Below, one piece after another: positions 7,151 to 14,515 of a stretch of 19,429 nt of DNA. Source of the DNA: JANQKX01 sp039028695. Its GTDB lineage: Bacteria; Pseudomonadota; Alphaproteobacteria; Kiloniellales; Kiloniellaceae. The first letter of the stretch is position 1. Each line of letters opens with the position of its first letter. The stretch is from the NCBI GenBank assembly GCA_039028695.1, contig JBCCHN010000098.1:1-19429 (forward strand), given 5' to 3'. Below the pieces are notes generated by a model, which did not search any database, had not been told where the DNA came from, and saw only the letters and a list, made by a program, of their open reading frames with translations. Made by a program: the position numbers and the translations under genes.

Positions 7151-8332
7151 TCAGGTGGCCCGCAGTTGGCGGGCGAATCTGCGGATGTCGTCAAGTAGCA
7201 GCTCTGGTTCCTCCATAGCTGCGAAGTGGCCGCCACGTGGCATCTCAGTCCACTGCTGCACATTGTAAATGCGGTCCACGTATGACCGGGGCGGCCAAGT
7301 CAGCATTTCGGCCGGAAAAAGTGCACAGGCAGTGGGGATTTCCACGCGGCGACTGCTGTTCGAGAGGATGCGGCCACCTTCTTCGCGGCGGCCATAGTAG
7401 ATCCAAGATGCCGTGTTGAAACAACGTGTCGTTATGTAGATCATGATGTTTGTTAGCAAATCGTCCTTGCTGTGGGCACTTTCCACATCGTTACCATTGG
7501 TATCGGACCAAGAATTGAATTTCTCCACGAGCCACGCAGCAATGCCGACGGGGCTATCCATCATGGCATAGCTAAGAGTCTGAGGCTTTGTGGCCTGCTG
7601 GGTGCGATAGCCGTTTTCCATAATTTGCGTATGATCGAACAGTTCGGTCCAGGCACGTTCTTCATCGGTCTGAGGACCGTCGGCGTGGCGCATCGTCAAA
7701 ATGTTGATGTGAATGGCTTTGCAGGCGGGCGCATGTTCAAAACCCAACCAAGACGAGATAGCGCCGCCCCAATCGCCACCCTGTGCCATGTAGGCGGGGT
7801 ATCCCAATACATCGGTCATCAAAGTGTTGAGTAGGGCCGCCATTTTTCGGGGACCGTAGGGACGCGGGGGGCGGCCGGAGAATGCAAAGCCCGGCAGCGA
7901 TGGCGCGATCACGTCAAAGGCATCCTCGAGCTTGCCGCCAAAACGTTCGGGGTGAGCCAAGGGCTCGATTAACGCTTTGAACTCAGCCACACTACCCGGC
8001 CAGCCATGGCTGATTAAGAGCGGCATGGGCGCGGGGCCGCTGCCTTTTTCATAGACGAAATGCAGATTGATGCCATCGACCGGCGCATGAAAATGCGAGA
8101 AACGATTAAGCTCTGCTTCGTGTCGGCGCCAATCGTATTCATCGAGCCAGTAGGCGCATAGCTCTTTCATGTAATCGAGGTTGGCGCCATAGTCCCAGCC
8201 GCCATCGTTGGGCATTTCGTGCCAAGGAAAGGCCGAAACCCGTGCCTGGATATCGGCAAGGGTTTCGTCGGGAACGGCAATCTCAAATGGACGGCAAGTC
8301 GTCGAAAATGCACCGATAGTGTTCGTTTGCAC
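7151..8332 (-). CDS. Epoxide hydrolase, alpha/beta-hydrolase fold with EHN domain
   Basis: The 393-aa protein opens residues 1-21 with a tail that includes CRPFEIAVPDETL. It then has the N-terminal epoxide hydrolase domain (about 15-125, with the typical LNRFSHFHAPVDGINLHFV end) and the catalytic fold. HGWPGS (109-114) supplies the oxyanion-hole motif. D187 in GGDWGG is the expected nucleophile, and H369 in GGHFAAME is the expected general base. These enzymes open epoxides to diols through an aspartyl ester. Length is normal. The start is GTG at 8332, with AGGGGTG about 8-9 bases upstream. It lies downstream of a MocR gene on the same strand but after 150 bases that hold repeated motifs, so it likely has its own promoter. 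The substrate is unknown. Confidence 0.92.
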   Translation of the reverse strand: MQTNTIGAFSTTCRPFEIAVPDETLADIQARVSAFPWHEMPNDGGWDYGANLDYMKELCAYWLDEYDWRRHEAELNRFSHFHAPVDGINLHFVYEKGSGPAPMPLLISHGWPGSVAEFKALIEPLAHPERFGGKLEDAFDVIAPSLPGFAFSGRPPRPYGPRKMAALLNTLMTDVLGYPAYMAQGGDWGGAISSWLGFEHAPACKAIHINILTMRHADGPQTDEERAWTELFDHTQIMENGYRTQQATKPQTLSYAMMDSPVGIAAWLVEKFNSWSDTNGNDVESAHSKDDLLTNIMIYITTRCFNTASWIYYGRREEGGRILSNSSRRVEIPTACALFPAEMLTWPPRSYVDRIYNVQQWTEMPRGGHFAAMEEPELLLDDIRRFARQLRAT

Positions 8333-8387
8333 CAGTTGTTCACCCCTATGCCTAAAGGTCCGATTGTCGAAATTCGCTTAAACAGAA

Positions 8388-8445
8388 GTGACAGATTAAG
8401 ATCAAAAAGGGGAGAGACAGGCTTTGCATAAGAAGGTGACAGATT
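8388..8445 (-). promoter_or_regulatory. Candidate MocR operator upstream of epoxide hydrolase (three direct repeats)
   Basis: Read in the sense of the hydrolase, AATCTGTCAC occurs twice without a mismatch (8436-8445 and 8388-8397). A weaker core CTGTC lies between them (8416-8420). Core-to-core distances are 22 and 26 bp. The same motif in the same sense and the same 22-bp period lies in front of the TRAP operon at 10072-10103, about as far from the start codon (55 versus 65 bases). MocR proteins commonly bind direct repeats. Confidence 0.55.
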
Positions 8446-8482
8446 TGGAATCTCGGTGAGTTTCCGCTATTCATGCCTCAGG

Positions 8483-9943
8483 TCAAAGAAGCCGCTTGAC
8501 CTCCTCGGCGATGATCTTGATACCATCATCAAGTTTCGATATGGGCACAAAGGCAAACCCCAATCGGAAACAGTTTTTGCGGCTGCCTTCCAAAAAAAAG
8601 TTTTGCCCTTTGTCGATCAACACACCGCGGCTGCGCAGTCGCTCACGCAAAAGCGTGCCGTCAAAATGGTCCGGTCCGGTTAGCCAAAACGAGGTGCCGC
8701 CCATGTTCCGCGTGTACTCGAGCATGGGCAGGTGGGTGGCAATGGCGTGGAGCATGGCCTGCCACCGCTTTTTGTAACGTCGTTCAATGTTTCGTAAATG
8801 GGCATCGTAATAGCCCAACCGGATAAAAATCGCGATCATTTCCTGAAGCAGATTTGGCGGGTGACGAAACATGGTGCCGCGTACGATACGCGCTTCGCGG
8901 ATTATATCGCGATGGGCCACGATGAAGCCTACGCGGATGCCCGGAGACACGGTTTTTGAGAAACTACCGACGTAGATCACCCGTTGTTCGCTATCCATCG
9001 CTCTTAATGATGGAGACGACTTTGCGAGATAGTTCATCTCAGCTTCGTAGTCATCCTCTATGATCATGAAATCCTTGGTTTTCGCGATTGCGAGCAATTC
9101 TTTGCGGCGGGCTTGGGACATGGTTACCATTGTCGGAAATTGGTGGCTGGGCGTAGTGAAAACAATTTTAACGCCATCCGGAACTGCCGAAGGTATTAGC
9201 CCATCCAAATCTACCGGCACTTCGACAAGGTCATTCCCTGCCATCTTAAAAGCATTGAATCCGCCTAGAAATCCTGGATTTTCGACCGCTATCGGCTGAT
9301 TAAACTGGGCAAAGAGCATGCCCAAGACGGATAAAGCGTTCTGGGCCCCTAACGTAATCAAAATCTCATCCGGGTCGGCAAAGATGCCGCGAGTGGCTAA
9401 CAGGCGCTGACGCAACTGTTCGATCAAATTGGGACTATCGCTTTCGACTGAATCGCCCATCAGCAACGGTATATGCCTTCGCCCCAGCACCAGTCGGGAA
9501 CATTCACGCCAACCGTCGACAGGAAAGAGGTTCGGATCGATTTGATTGTAAATAAAAGGATAAGGATAGCGCGTCCAGTCGACGGGATTGTCGATGGGTA
9601 TCATATCGGAAGGCGCGAATTGTACAGGTGCTGGAATTTCTCCAGAATCAGATGTGCCGGGAGCTGGAACGTCTGTTTTGTTATAGACCTCCGGGTTAAC
9701 GTAATATCCCGACCGGTCCCGGGCGACCAACAGTTCAAGATCGATAAGCTGAGAATAGGCAGCAAACACAGTATTACGAGACACACCGAGCTGTTCTGCC
9801 AGCAGTCGGCAGGAGGGCAAGGGTCGGTCTAGCGAAAGGGATTTCATCGTGATGGCAGAGCTGATGAGCTCGCAGACCTGATTACGCAGACTGAGATTTG
9901 AGCTTTCCGGCAGTTTAAAAAACAGTGGAGATTGCTTGCTCAT
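8483..9943 (-). CDS. MocR-type regulator (GntR helix-turn-helix fused to aminotransferase-like domain)
   Basis: The 486-aa protein joins an N-terminal winged helix-turn-helix (about 15-80, with PLPSCRLLAEQLGVSRNTVF) to a fold-type I aminotransferase-like domain (about 125-486). The PLP site is intact: D297 in IIEDDYEAE, and K330 in VGSFSKTVSPGIRVGF for the Schiff base. The TPSHQFPT motif (264-271) is typical of the MocR subfamily. GGAGGA six bases before ATG 9943 supports the start. Family members sense PLP or an amine or amino acid and regulate neighbouring genes. It is divergent from the TRAP operon and upstream of the epoxide hydrolase, and repeats at both places suggest it controls both. 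A 7-bp inverted repeat (8480-8486/8496-8502) spans its stop codon without a T-run. Confidence 0.93.
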   Translation of the reverse strand: MSKQSPLFFKLPESSNLSLRNQVCELISSAITMKSLSLDRPLPSCRLLAEQLGVSRNTVFAAYSQLIDLELLVARDRSGYYVNPEVYNKTDVPAPGTSDSGEIPAPVQFAPSDMIPIDNPVDWTRYPYPFIYNQIDPNLFPVDGWRECSRLVLGRRHIPLLMGDSVESDSPNLIEQLRQRLLATRGIFADPDEILITLGAQNALSVLGMLFAQFNQPIAVENPGFLGGFNAFKMAGNDLVEVPVDLDGLIPSAVPDGVKIVFTTPSHQFPTMVTMSQARRKELLAIAKTKDFMIIEDDYEAEMNYLAKSSPSLRAMDSEQRVIYVGSFSKTVSPGIRVGFIVAHRDIIREARIVRGTMFRHPPNLLQEMIAIFIRLGYYDAHLRNIERRYKKRWQAMLHAIATHLPMLEYTRNMGGTSFWLTGPDHFDGTLLRERLRSRGVLIDKGQNFFLEGSRKNCFRLGFAFVPISKLDDGIKIIAEEVKRLL

Positions 9944-10071
9944 GGCGATCCTCCGTTTGATGCTGAGAGCATGTGCCGGTTCGGCAATTCATCGTCCTTT
10001 CATCGACGCGTGGGAAAGAACAACCATACCCGCTTTATGAGGCCGGCTAAGATTAGAAATCTCGTTCAACA

Positions 10072-10103
10072 GATCTGTCCCTTGTAAAGAGGATCTCTGT
10101 CAC
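10072..10103 (+). promoter_or_regulatory. Candidate MocR operator upstream of the TRAP operon (two direct repeats)
   Basis: GATCTGTCCC (10072-10081) and TCTCTGTCAC (10094-10103) are direct repeats with cores 22 bp apart. Each matches the AATCTGTCAC motif in front of the epoxide hydrolase at 8 of 10 positions. They lie in the 225-bp divergent region between the MocR gene and the TRAP binding-protein gene, 65 bases before the latter's start. Confidence 0.55.
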
Positions 10104-10114
10104 TTCCTCGAACC

Positions 10115-10145
10115 ATTGATTGCTGATTAGGTAATGACAATCAAT
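10115..10145. promoter_or_regulatory. 8-bp perfect inverted repeat in the TRAP leader
   Basis: ATTGATTG (10115-10122) and CAATCAAT (10138-10145) are perfect inverted repeats separated by 15 bases, ending 23 bases before the binding-protein start codon. The dyad could bind a dimeric regulator or fold in the mRNA leader near the ribosome binding site. It has no T-run. Confidence 0.35.
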
Positions 10146-10168
10146 ACAAAACAGAGGGAGTCTTTTCC

Positions 10169-11209
10169 ATGACGTACCAAAAGCGCTTCAAGGCACTCAT
10201 TGCTGCTTGTGCATTGTGTCTCGTGGCGGACGGAGCTGCTGCGGAAAAAGTTCTTAAGCTGGGCACGGTCGGCTTTAAGGGCATGCCGATTGGCGATGCC
10301 ATCGACCAGGCCCTGATCCCGACACTGGAGGAAGTGTCCGGCGGCGAGATGACCATCGAGCCCCATTACCGTAAATCGCTGTGCAGCGAGCAATCCTGTG
10401 GCGAGCAAGCCAATCAGGGGCTTTTGGCACTTTGGACAAGCTCGACCGCGAATTTTGGCAATTTCGGCACCGCTTTGGCAATTTTTGATCTGCCCTATAT
10501 CTTCAAAAGCATAGAAGATGCGGATCGTATTTCATCCGAATGGCTGGCCAAAAAGCAATGCGACATTGCCGCCGAGGAAGCCGGCCATGTCTGCCTGACC
10601 GTCTATTCCAGTGGCGGCTTCCGGCAGCTCGGCAATGCCCATGGGCCCGTGCATGTCCCTTCGGATATGGAAGGCATCAAATGGCGCGTGACCAAAAGCC
10701 CGATTGAATACACGCTGATCAAGAACTGGGGCGCGGTGCCGGTACCCTATGACTGGGCGCAGCTTTATCAGGGCCTTCAAACAGGCGTCGTCTCGGGCCA
10801 ATATGTTGCAACACCCTGGCAACATGTTGCCAAATTGCATGAAGTCGCGAAGTATTTTACCGAGATCGGTGGTTCGTGGTCCGGTAATCAGCTATCGATG
10901 GATAAGCGCCAGTATGATGCATTGAGTGACCAAGAGAAGGAATGGCTGCATATCGCGGCTGAAGCATTTGGCCAGAAAGTGCAAGAGCTTGATCGCGCCT
11001 GGGTCGAGGCCGGCGAAACTGCGATCAAGGCGGAGATCGAGGAATGGTATGTTCCTACCGATGAAGAACTTGTGCAATGGCGGGCCGGTGCGATCGATGC
11101 TTGGCTGAACGCCAAGGGTACTTTTGATCCGGAAACAGCGATCCGGGTGCTTGAAGAGCAGGACATGACGGACTTTATTGCCCAGCTCAAAGAGGCAGGC
11201 GCCCTCTAG
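10169..11209 (+). CDS. TRAP transporter substrate-binding protein (DctP family)
   Basis: The 346-aa precursor has a signal peptide (KRFKALIAACALCLVADGAAA, probable cleavage after A25), so the mature protein is periplasmic. The DctP fold is recognisable from TVGFKGMPIGDAID, the ligand-contact arginine R173 in GIKWRVTKSP, and the hinge-side QLYQGLQTGVVSGQ. Such proteins capture mostly organic acids and hand them to the DctQM permease. Cysteine pairs C72/C77 and C131/C142 could form disulfides, an unusual trait that I infer only from spacing. AGGGAG before ATG 10169 supports the start. It is the first gene of the TRAP operon and lies divergent from MocR. The substrate is unknown, though the conserved arginine implies a carboxylate. 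Confidence 0.93.
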   Translation: MTYQKRFKALIAACALCLVADGAAAEKVLKLGTVGFKGMPIGDAIDQALIPTLEEVSGGEMTIEPHYRKSLCSEQSCGEQANQGLLALWTSSTANFGNFGTALAIFDLPYIFKSIEDADRISSEWLAKKQCDIAAEEAGHVCLTVYSSGGFRQLGNAHGPVHVPSDMEGIKWRVTKSPIEYTLIKNWGAVPVPYDWAQLYQGLQTGVVSGQYVATPWQHVAKLHEVAKYFTEIGGSWSGNQLSMDKRQYDALSDQEKEWLHIAAEAFGQKVQELDRAWVEAGETAIKAEIEEWYVPTDEELVQWRAGAIDAWLNAKGTFDPETAIRVLEEQDMTDFIAQLKEAGAL

Positions 11210-11232
11210 CCGGCAATCAAAATCGCCAAATT

Positions 11233-11267
11233 GGAAGTGGCGTGGGACAATGTCTCGCGCCATTTTC
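11233..11267 (+). terminator. Hairpin attenuator between TRAP binding protein and permease genes
   Basis: The core stem 11238-11262 pairs 11 bp, including two G-T wobbles, around an AAT loop. It can be extended to 16 bp with the flanks 11233-11237 and 11263-11267, which end in TTTTC. The T-run is short, so partial termination or mRNA 3'-end protection is more likely than full termination. This arrangement commonly raises binding-protein levels above permease levels. Confidence 0.55.
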
Positions 11268-11270
11268 AAC

Positions 11271-11298
11271 ATCTGATACAATTCATCTGATACAATTC
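11271..11298 (+). repeat. Perfect 14-bp tandem duplication before dctM-type gene
   Basis: ATCTGATACAATTC occurs at 11271-11284 and again immediately at 11285-11298 with no mismatch. Each copy contains TACAAT, close to a -10 box. It may be a recent replication slippage or a duplicated regulatory element. It ends 28 bases before the permease start codon. Confidence 0.7.
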
Positions 11299-11326
11299 CA
11301 CGGGCTTCAATAGGACAAAATCACCT

Positions 11327-12616
11327 ATGGAAAGCGTTGCGCTTTTATTGGTTCTCGTGCTTCTGATTATGCTCGGTGCGCCGGTTGGATTTACCCTAAT
11401 CCTTATTCCGGTGGTTTACATCTTGATCACCGACGCAGCACCGATGATTCTGATCCCCAGTCAGATGTTTAGCGCAATTGATTCGGTTCCGCTGACAGCA
11501 ATTCCTTTCTTCATGTTAACCGGCGAGTTGATGACCAGCGCCACCATCACCGACCGGCTGGTCGAATTGAGCCAGCGCATCATCGGCCGGATGCGTGGCA
11601 GCATGGCACAGGCCAATGTCCTGGTGAGCATGTTTTTTGCCGGCATGAATGGATCGGTGGTGGCAGATACCGCTACGGTTGGATCGCTTTTGGTTCCTGC
11701 CATGAAACGGGCCGGCTATCCGTCGGCTTTTGCCGCCGCGATCACGGCGGTAAGTTCCACTATCGGTGGGATCATACCCCCCTCCATCATGATGATCGTG
11801 CTGGCCAATGCGGGTGGCATTTCGGTAGGCGCTCTATTTGCCGGTGGGATTTTACCCGGTATCACGATTGGCCTACTTTTGATGTTGGTTAACTACATCA
11901 TCGCCCGACGTAACAATTTCGAGCGCAGTGATGAGCCTTTCAGCCTTAAGGCCATTGCGGTCGTTGGGTACAGGTCTTCTTTTGCCTTGCTTATTCCCAT
12001 CGTGCTTGTGGGTTCGGTCGTGTTCGGAATTGCTGGGGTGGTTGAGGCCGGCGCGCTGACGGCAACAATTGCTCTTTTTGTCGGCCTGTTCATTTACCGC
12101 ACGATCAATTGGGTCAACTGCCAGAGCGCTTTTGTTCGGGCCATGCGTAATTCGGCTATGGTATTCATTATTATCGCGGCTTCAGGTCCCTTCAGCTGGC
12201 TGTTGACCTCGTTGGGGGCAATCAACGAGCTGGAACAGTGGCTGTTGAGTTACACCTATAACCCCTTCCTCTTCGCATTAGTTCTGGTGCTGTTCATTTG
12301 TTTGTTGGGAATGGTCATGGATTCGGCCGCCAACATCATCGTGGTGGGTCCGGTGCTGGTCGATGTGATGGTTACTGCTGGCTATCCAGATGTGCAAGCA
12401 GCCCTTGTGGTCGTTGTCGGCTTCCTAATCGGATCCGTAACGCCGCCAGTTGGGGTTGCGTTTTTCACTGCAGGCGCTATTGCAAAAGTCAGGTTGGAAA
12501 AAGTGGCGATCGCAATGCTGCCTTATCTTCTTGTGCTTTTCATACTGTTGTTCGTGCTGATCGTTGTGCCGCAAATTACCATGTATCTTCCACGGGCTCT
12601 GGGATTTGTAAACTGA
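11327..12616 (+). CDS. TRAP transporter large permease (DctM family)
   Basis: The 429-aa, highly hydrophobic inner-membrane protein has the size and about a dozen transmembrane segments expected of DctM. Family motifs are present: AIPFFMLTGELM, GMNGSVVADTATVGSLLVPAM, IGGIIPPSIMMIVLAN, FAGGILPGI and IGSVTPPVGVAFF. It forms the ion-coupled translocation subunit that accepts substrate from the binding protein. An AGGA lies about 11 bases before ATG 11327, a rather weak site. Its TGA overlaps the ATG of the small subunit by one base, so translation is probably coupled. A hairpin and a tandem repeat lie between it and the binding-protein gene. Confidence 0.95.
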   Translation: MESVALLLVLVLLIMLGAPVGFTLILIPVVYILITDAAPMILIPSQMFSAIDSVPLTAIPFFMLTGELMTSATITDRLVELSQRIIGRMRGSMAQANVLVSMFFAGMNGSVVADTATVGSLLVPAMKRAGYPSAFAAAITAVSSTIGGIIPPSIMMIVLANAGGISVGALFAGGILPGITIGLLLMLVNYIIARRNNFERSDEPFSLKAIAVVGYRSSFALLIPIVLVGSVVFGIAGVVEAGALTATIALFVGLFIYRTINWVNCQSAFVRAMRNSAMVFIIIAASGPFSWLLTSLGAINELEQWLLSYTYNPFLFALVLVLFICLLGMVMDSAANIIVVGPVLVDVMVTAGYPDVQAALVVVVGFLIGSVTPPVGVAFFTAGAIAKVRLEKVAIAMLPYLLVLFILLFVLIVVPQITMYLPRALGFVN

Positions 12617-13191
12617 TGTTAGACGCCGCCATATTCATTGATCGCATGGCGCGGAAGTTTCTAACCGCATTTTGCGCTATCTTGCTATTACTCATGGTCG
12701 TTTTCACGGTCTATTCAGTGGTCATGCGCTACGTCTTCGAGGATCCCCCGGTTTGGGGTGATCTTCTGACCGTGCTCAGCAACATCTGGCTGGTCTTTCT
12801 TGCCCTTGCTTTGACCGTGAGGGACAAGGATCACATCGCGTTGGACCTGATTTACTCTCGACTGCCACTCAAGGCCGCTTTTTTTGTTCAACAGTTTTGG
12901 TCGCTGATCATCTGCGCTTTGGGCGTTGTGATGATTGTCTATGGGATTGAGGCCGTCGAAACCATGGGCGGCAAGTACTGGGAAATGTGGTACTTTACCT
13001 TTGAAGGTGGCGGGTTTGTTTTCAAACCGAATTATATGCCCAAGAAGTACGCCATCTCGATCGTGCCTATCTCCGGCTTACTGGTCAGTTTGGCGGCAAT
13101 TGCGTCGGTGTTAGAAGACAGTTTGCGCTTTAAGTCAGGCACCTTCGTTTTTGCCAAGGATATTGACATCCGCACAGAAAGTGATGCGTAG
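12616..13191 (+). CDS. TRAP transporter small permease (DctQ family)
   Basis: The 191-aa protein has four predicted membrane helices. The first reads AFCAILLLLMVVFTVYSVVM and is followed by the DctQ hallmark RYVFEDPPVWGDLLTVL. The next segment contains LALTVRDKDHIALDLI. The start ATG overlaps the TGA of the large permease gene (TGATG). An in-frame extension into the upstream gene is possible but would only read the other gene out of frame. DctQ pairs with DctM in the inner membrane. The C-terminal extension after the fourth helix is short and hydrophilic. The order binding protein, large, small departs from the common P-Q-M order. Confidence 0.92.
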   Translation: MLDAAIFIDRMARKFLTAFCAILLLLMVVFTVYSVVMRYVFEDPPVWGDLLTVLSNIWLVFLALALTVRDKDHIALDLIYSRLPLKAAFFVQQFWSLIICALGVVMIVYGIEAVETMGGKYWEMWYFTFEGGGFVFKPNYMPKKYAISIVPISGLLVSLAAIASVLEDSLRFKSGTFVFAKDIDIRTESDA

Positions 13192-13505
13192 TCATCTGCG
13201 TACAGTATCTTTTTCCTGTCAAAGCATGTCGCGAAGTCATTTCCGTTACTTTTTTGCATTGGTTTGAAAGCACTGCAAAGCGCGCCAATCCGGAGGGCAA
13301 AAATTCCCCGCCAACAGTTCATTCCTGGAACCAAAGCCTTTTGTCAGTCTAACCATGGAAATTGTATCTGGATAACCTCGGGCAATGGTTAAAAGCTGAG
13401 CCCGCGCGGTGGACCAGGCAACGTCGGATATACTTCTAACTCCATACTTTAGGCAATGAAATGAGAGAAATGGATGCGATTTCGCCAGCTCAATTTCAAC
13501 TTGCC
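13192..13505. other. Interval between convergent TRAP and lysR transcription units
   Basis: I see no supported gene in these 314 bases. A minus-strand open frame at 13246-13509 overlaps the lysR stop region, lacks a ribosome binding site and matches nothing I know. No strong hairpin with a T-run was found for either of the converging genes. Confidence 0.5.
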
Positions 13506-14399
13506 TCAATGTTTCTGAAGCTGAGAGATGAAAATTTCGACCATATCGCGAGCGGCCCTGGACATAGTACCCGGTCCCATGCCGATTACACCCACATGAT
13601 ACTTCAGGCTTTGCTTGATTGGCCGGCCGATAACTCCCCCCAACCTCTCGCCAACTTCCGCCGTGAATGGATCAACGATTGCTAAGGCCCCTGTGGTTCT
13701 TACCAGTGACGCCAGGAAGAGAGTATTAGCGGCGGAAATCCTGGAGCGATCCGAAAGCTTAGCGGAAAGCTCACTGTCGATTTCGAGCATTTCATCTGGA
13801 TACATACGCCCAAAGGTTACAAATGCCTCGGATTCGACGAGAGTGTGAAGGTCTAGTTCGCCACGGACATTTGCGGCCCAGTGGGAGTCGGGAACCAAAC
13901 AAACGTAAGGAACGGTGGTATGAAACAACGTTTCCACGCCCTCGTAAGGTGGCGATTGGCCCACGATACCGATATCGTATTGATGGGCTTGCACCCCATC
14001 AACAATTTCGGGTGTGTTTTTTATGGTCGCCATAATCTTGACGCCGAGGTGAAGTTCCGAAAAGGCATGAAATGCTTCCGGCGTTACAATTTGCGAAAAT
14101 GCCGGAATTACGCCGACTGAGACGATTCCTCCTGCCGTCGTCCGAATAGTATTGGCAATATCGGACAAGCGGTCCATGCCAACAAACATCGACTCGATCG
14201 CCTGGTGAAACCTCCGGGCTTCAACCGTCGGCGCAACGCCACGGCCCGCGCGCTCGAATAGAGAGAACCCGACGCTGCGTTCAAGGTCTCGGATTAAGCG
14301 ACTTATGCTTGGCTGAGATATATGAAGTGTGTCTGCGGCTGAAGTGATGGAACCTGAACGCATCGTAGCGCGAAATGCCTCCAACTGGCGTAAGTTCAT
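13506..14399 (-). CDS. LysR-family transcriptional regulator
   Basis: The 297-aa protein has the LysR winged helix-turn-helix at residues 1-60 (MNLRQLEAFRATMRSGSIT, then SQPSISRLIRDLE) and a two-lobed periplasmic-binding-like effector domain from about 90 on (VSVGVIPAFSQIV). The sequence resembles the OccR/NocR-like branch by eye, without proof. The start ATG at 14399 is preceded by AGG about 9 bases upstream. It is transcribed divergently from the 2-hydroxyacid dehydrogenase operon across a 116-base region with a strong palindrome, the standard arrangement for a LysR activator of the neighbouring pathway. The likely co-inducer is a substrate or intermediate of that operon. Confidence 0.93.
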   Translation of the reverse strand: MNLRQLEAFRATMRSGSITSAADTLHISQPSISRLIRDLERSVGFSLFERAGRGVAPTVEARRFHQAIESMFVGMDRLSDIANTIRTTAGGIVSVGVIPAFSQIVTPEAFHAFSELHLGVKIMATIKNTPEIVDGVQAHQYDIGIVGQSPPYEGVETLFHTTVPYVCLVPDSHWAANVRGELDLHTLVESEAFVTFGRMYPDEMLEIDSELSAKLSDRSRISAANTLFLASLVRTTGALAIVDPFTAEVGERLGGVIGRPIKQSLKYHVGVIGMGPGTMSRAARDMVEIFISQLQKH

Positions 14400-14435
14400 T
14401 GTTCCGGACCTGTCTCTGCGGTTTGTTCCATCATT

Positions 14436-14462
14436 TTATTCATAGTATTTACGTATGAATAA
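14436..14462. promoter_or_regulatory. LysR binding palindrome in the divergent promoter region
   Basis: TTATTCATA (14436-14444) and TATGAATAA (14454-14462) are perfect 9-bp inverted repeats around a 9-bp spacer. The dyad contains a T-N11-A pattern within longer arms, as LysR boxes do, and lies between the two divergent start codons. A second short AT dyad (AATAATTATT near 14468-14477) follows towards the operon, where a weak -10 such as TATTAT could sit. Confidence 0.6.
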
Positions 14463-14515
14463 TGCAAATAATTATTATAGTGCTATGCTTTAGGTCTGGC
14501 TAATTTCACTTCGGT

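Noticed and set aside
6931..7263. A 110-codon minus-strand frame overlapping the end of the epoxide hydrolase
   Set aside because: It begins inside the hydrolase gene in another frame with no ribosome binding site. The unique part resembles nothing I know.
8480..8502. A 7-bp inverted repeat over the MocR stop codon as a terminator
   Set aside because: It has no T-run in the direction of transcription and overlaps the coding end.
12298..12615. A long N-terminal extension of the small TRAP permease
   Set aside because: This part lies inside the large permease gene in another frame and is cysteine- and arginine-rich without homology. The DctQ start at 12616 overlaps the upstream stop codon.
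13246..13509. A minus-strand 87-codon frame after lysR
   Set aside because: It overlaps the lysR stop region, has no ribosome binding site and no recognisable domain.
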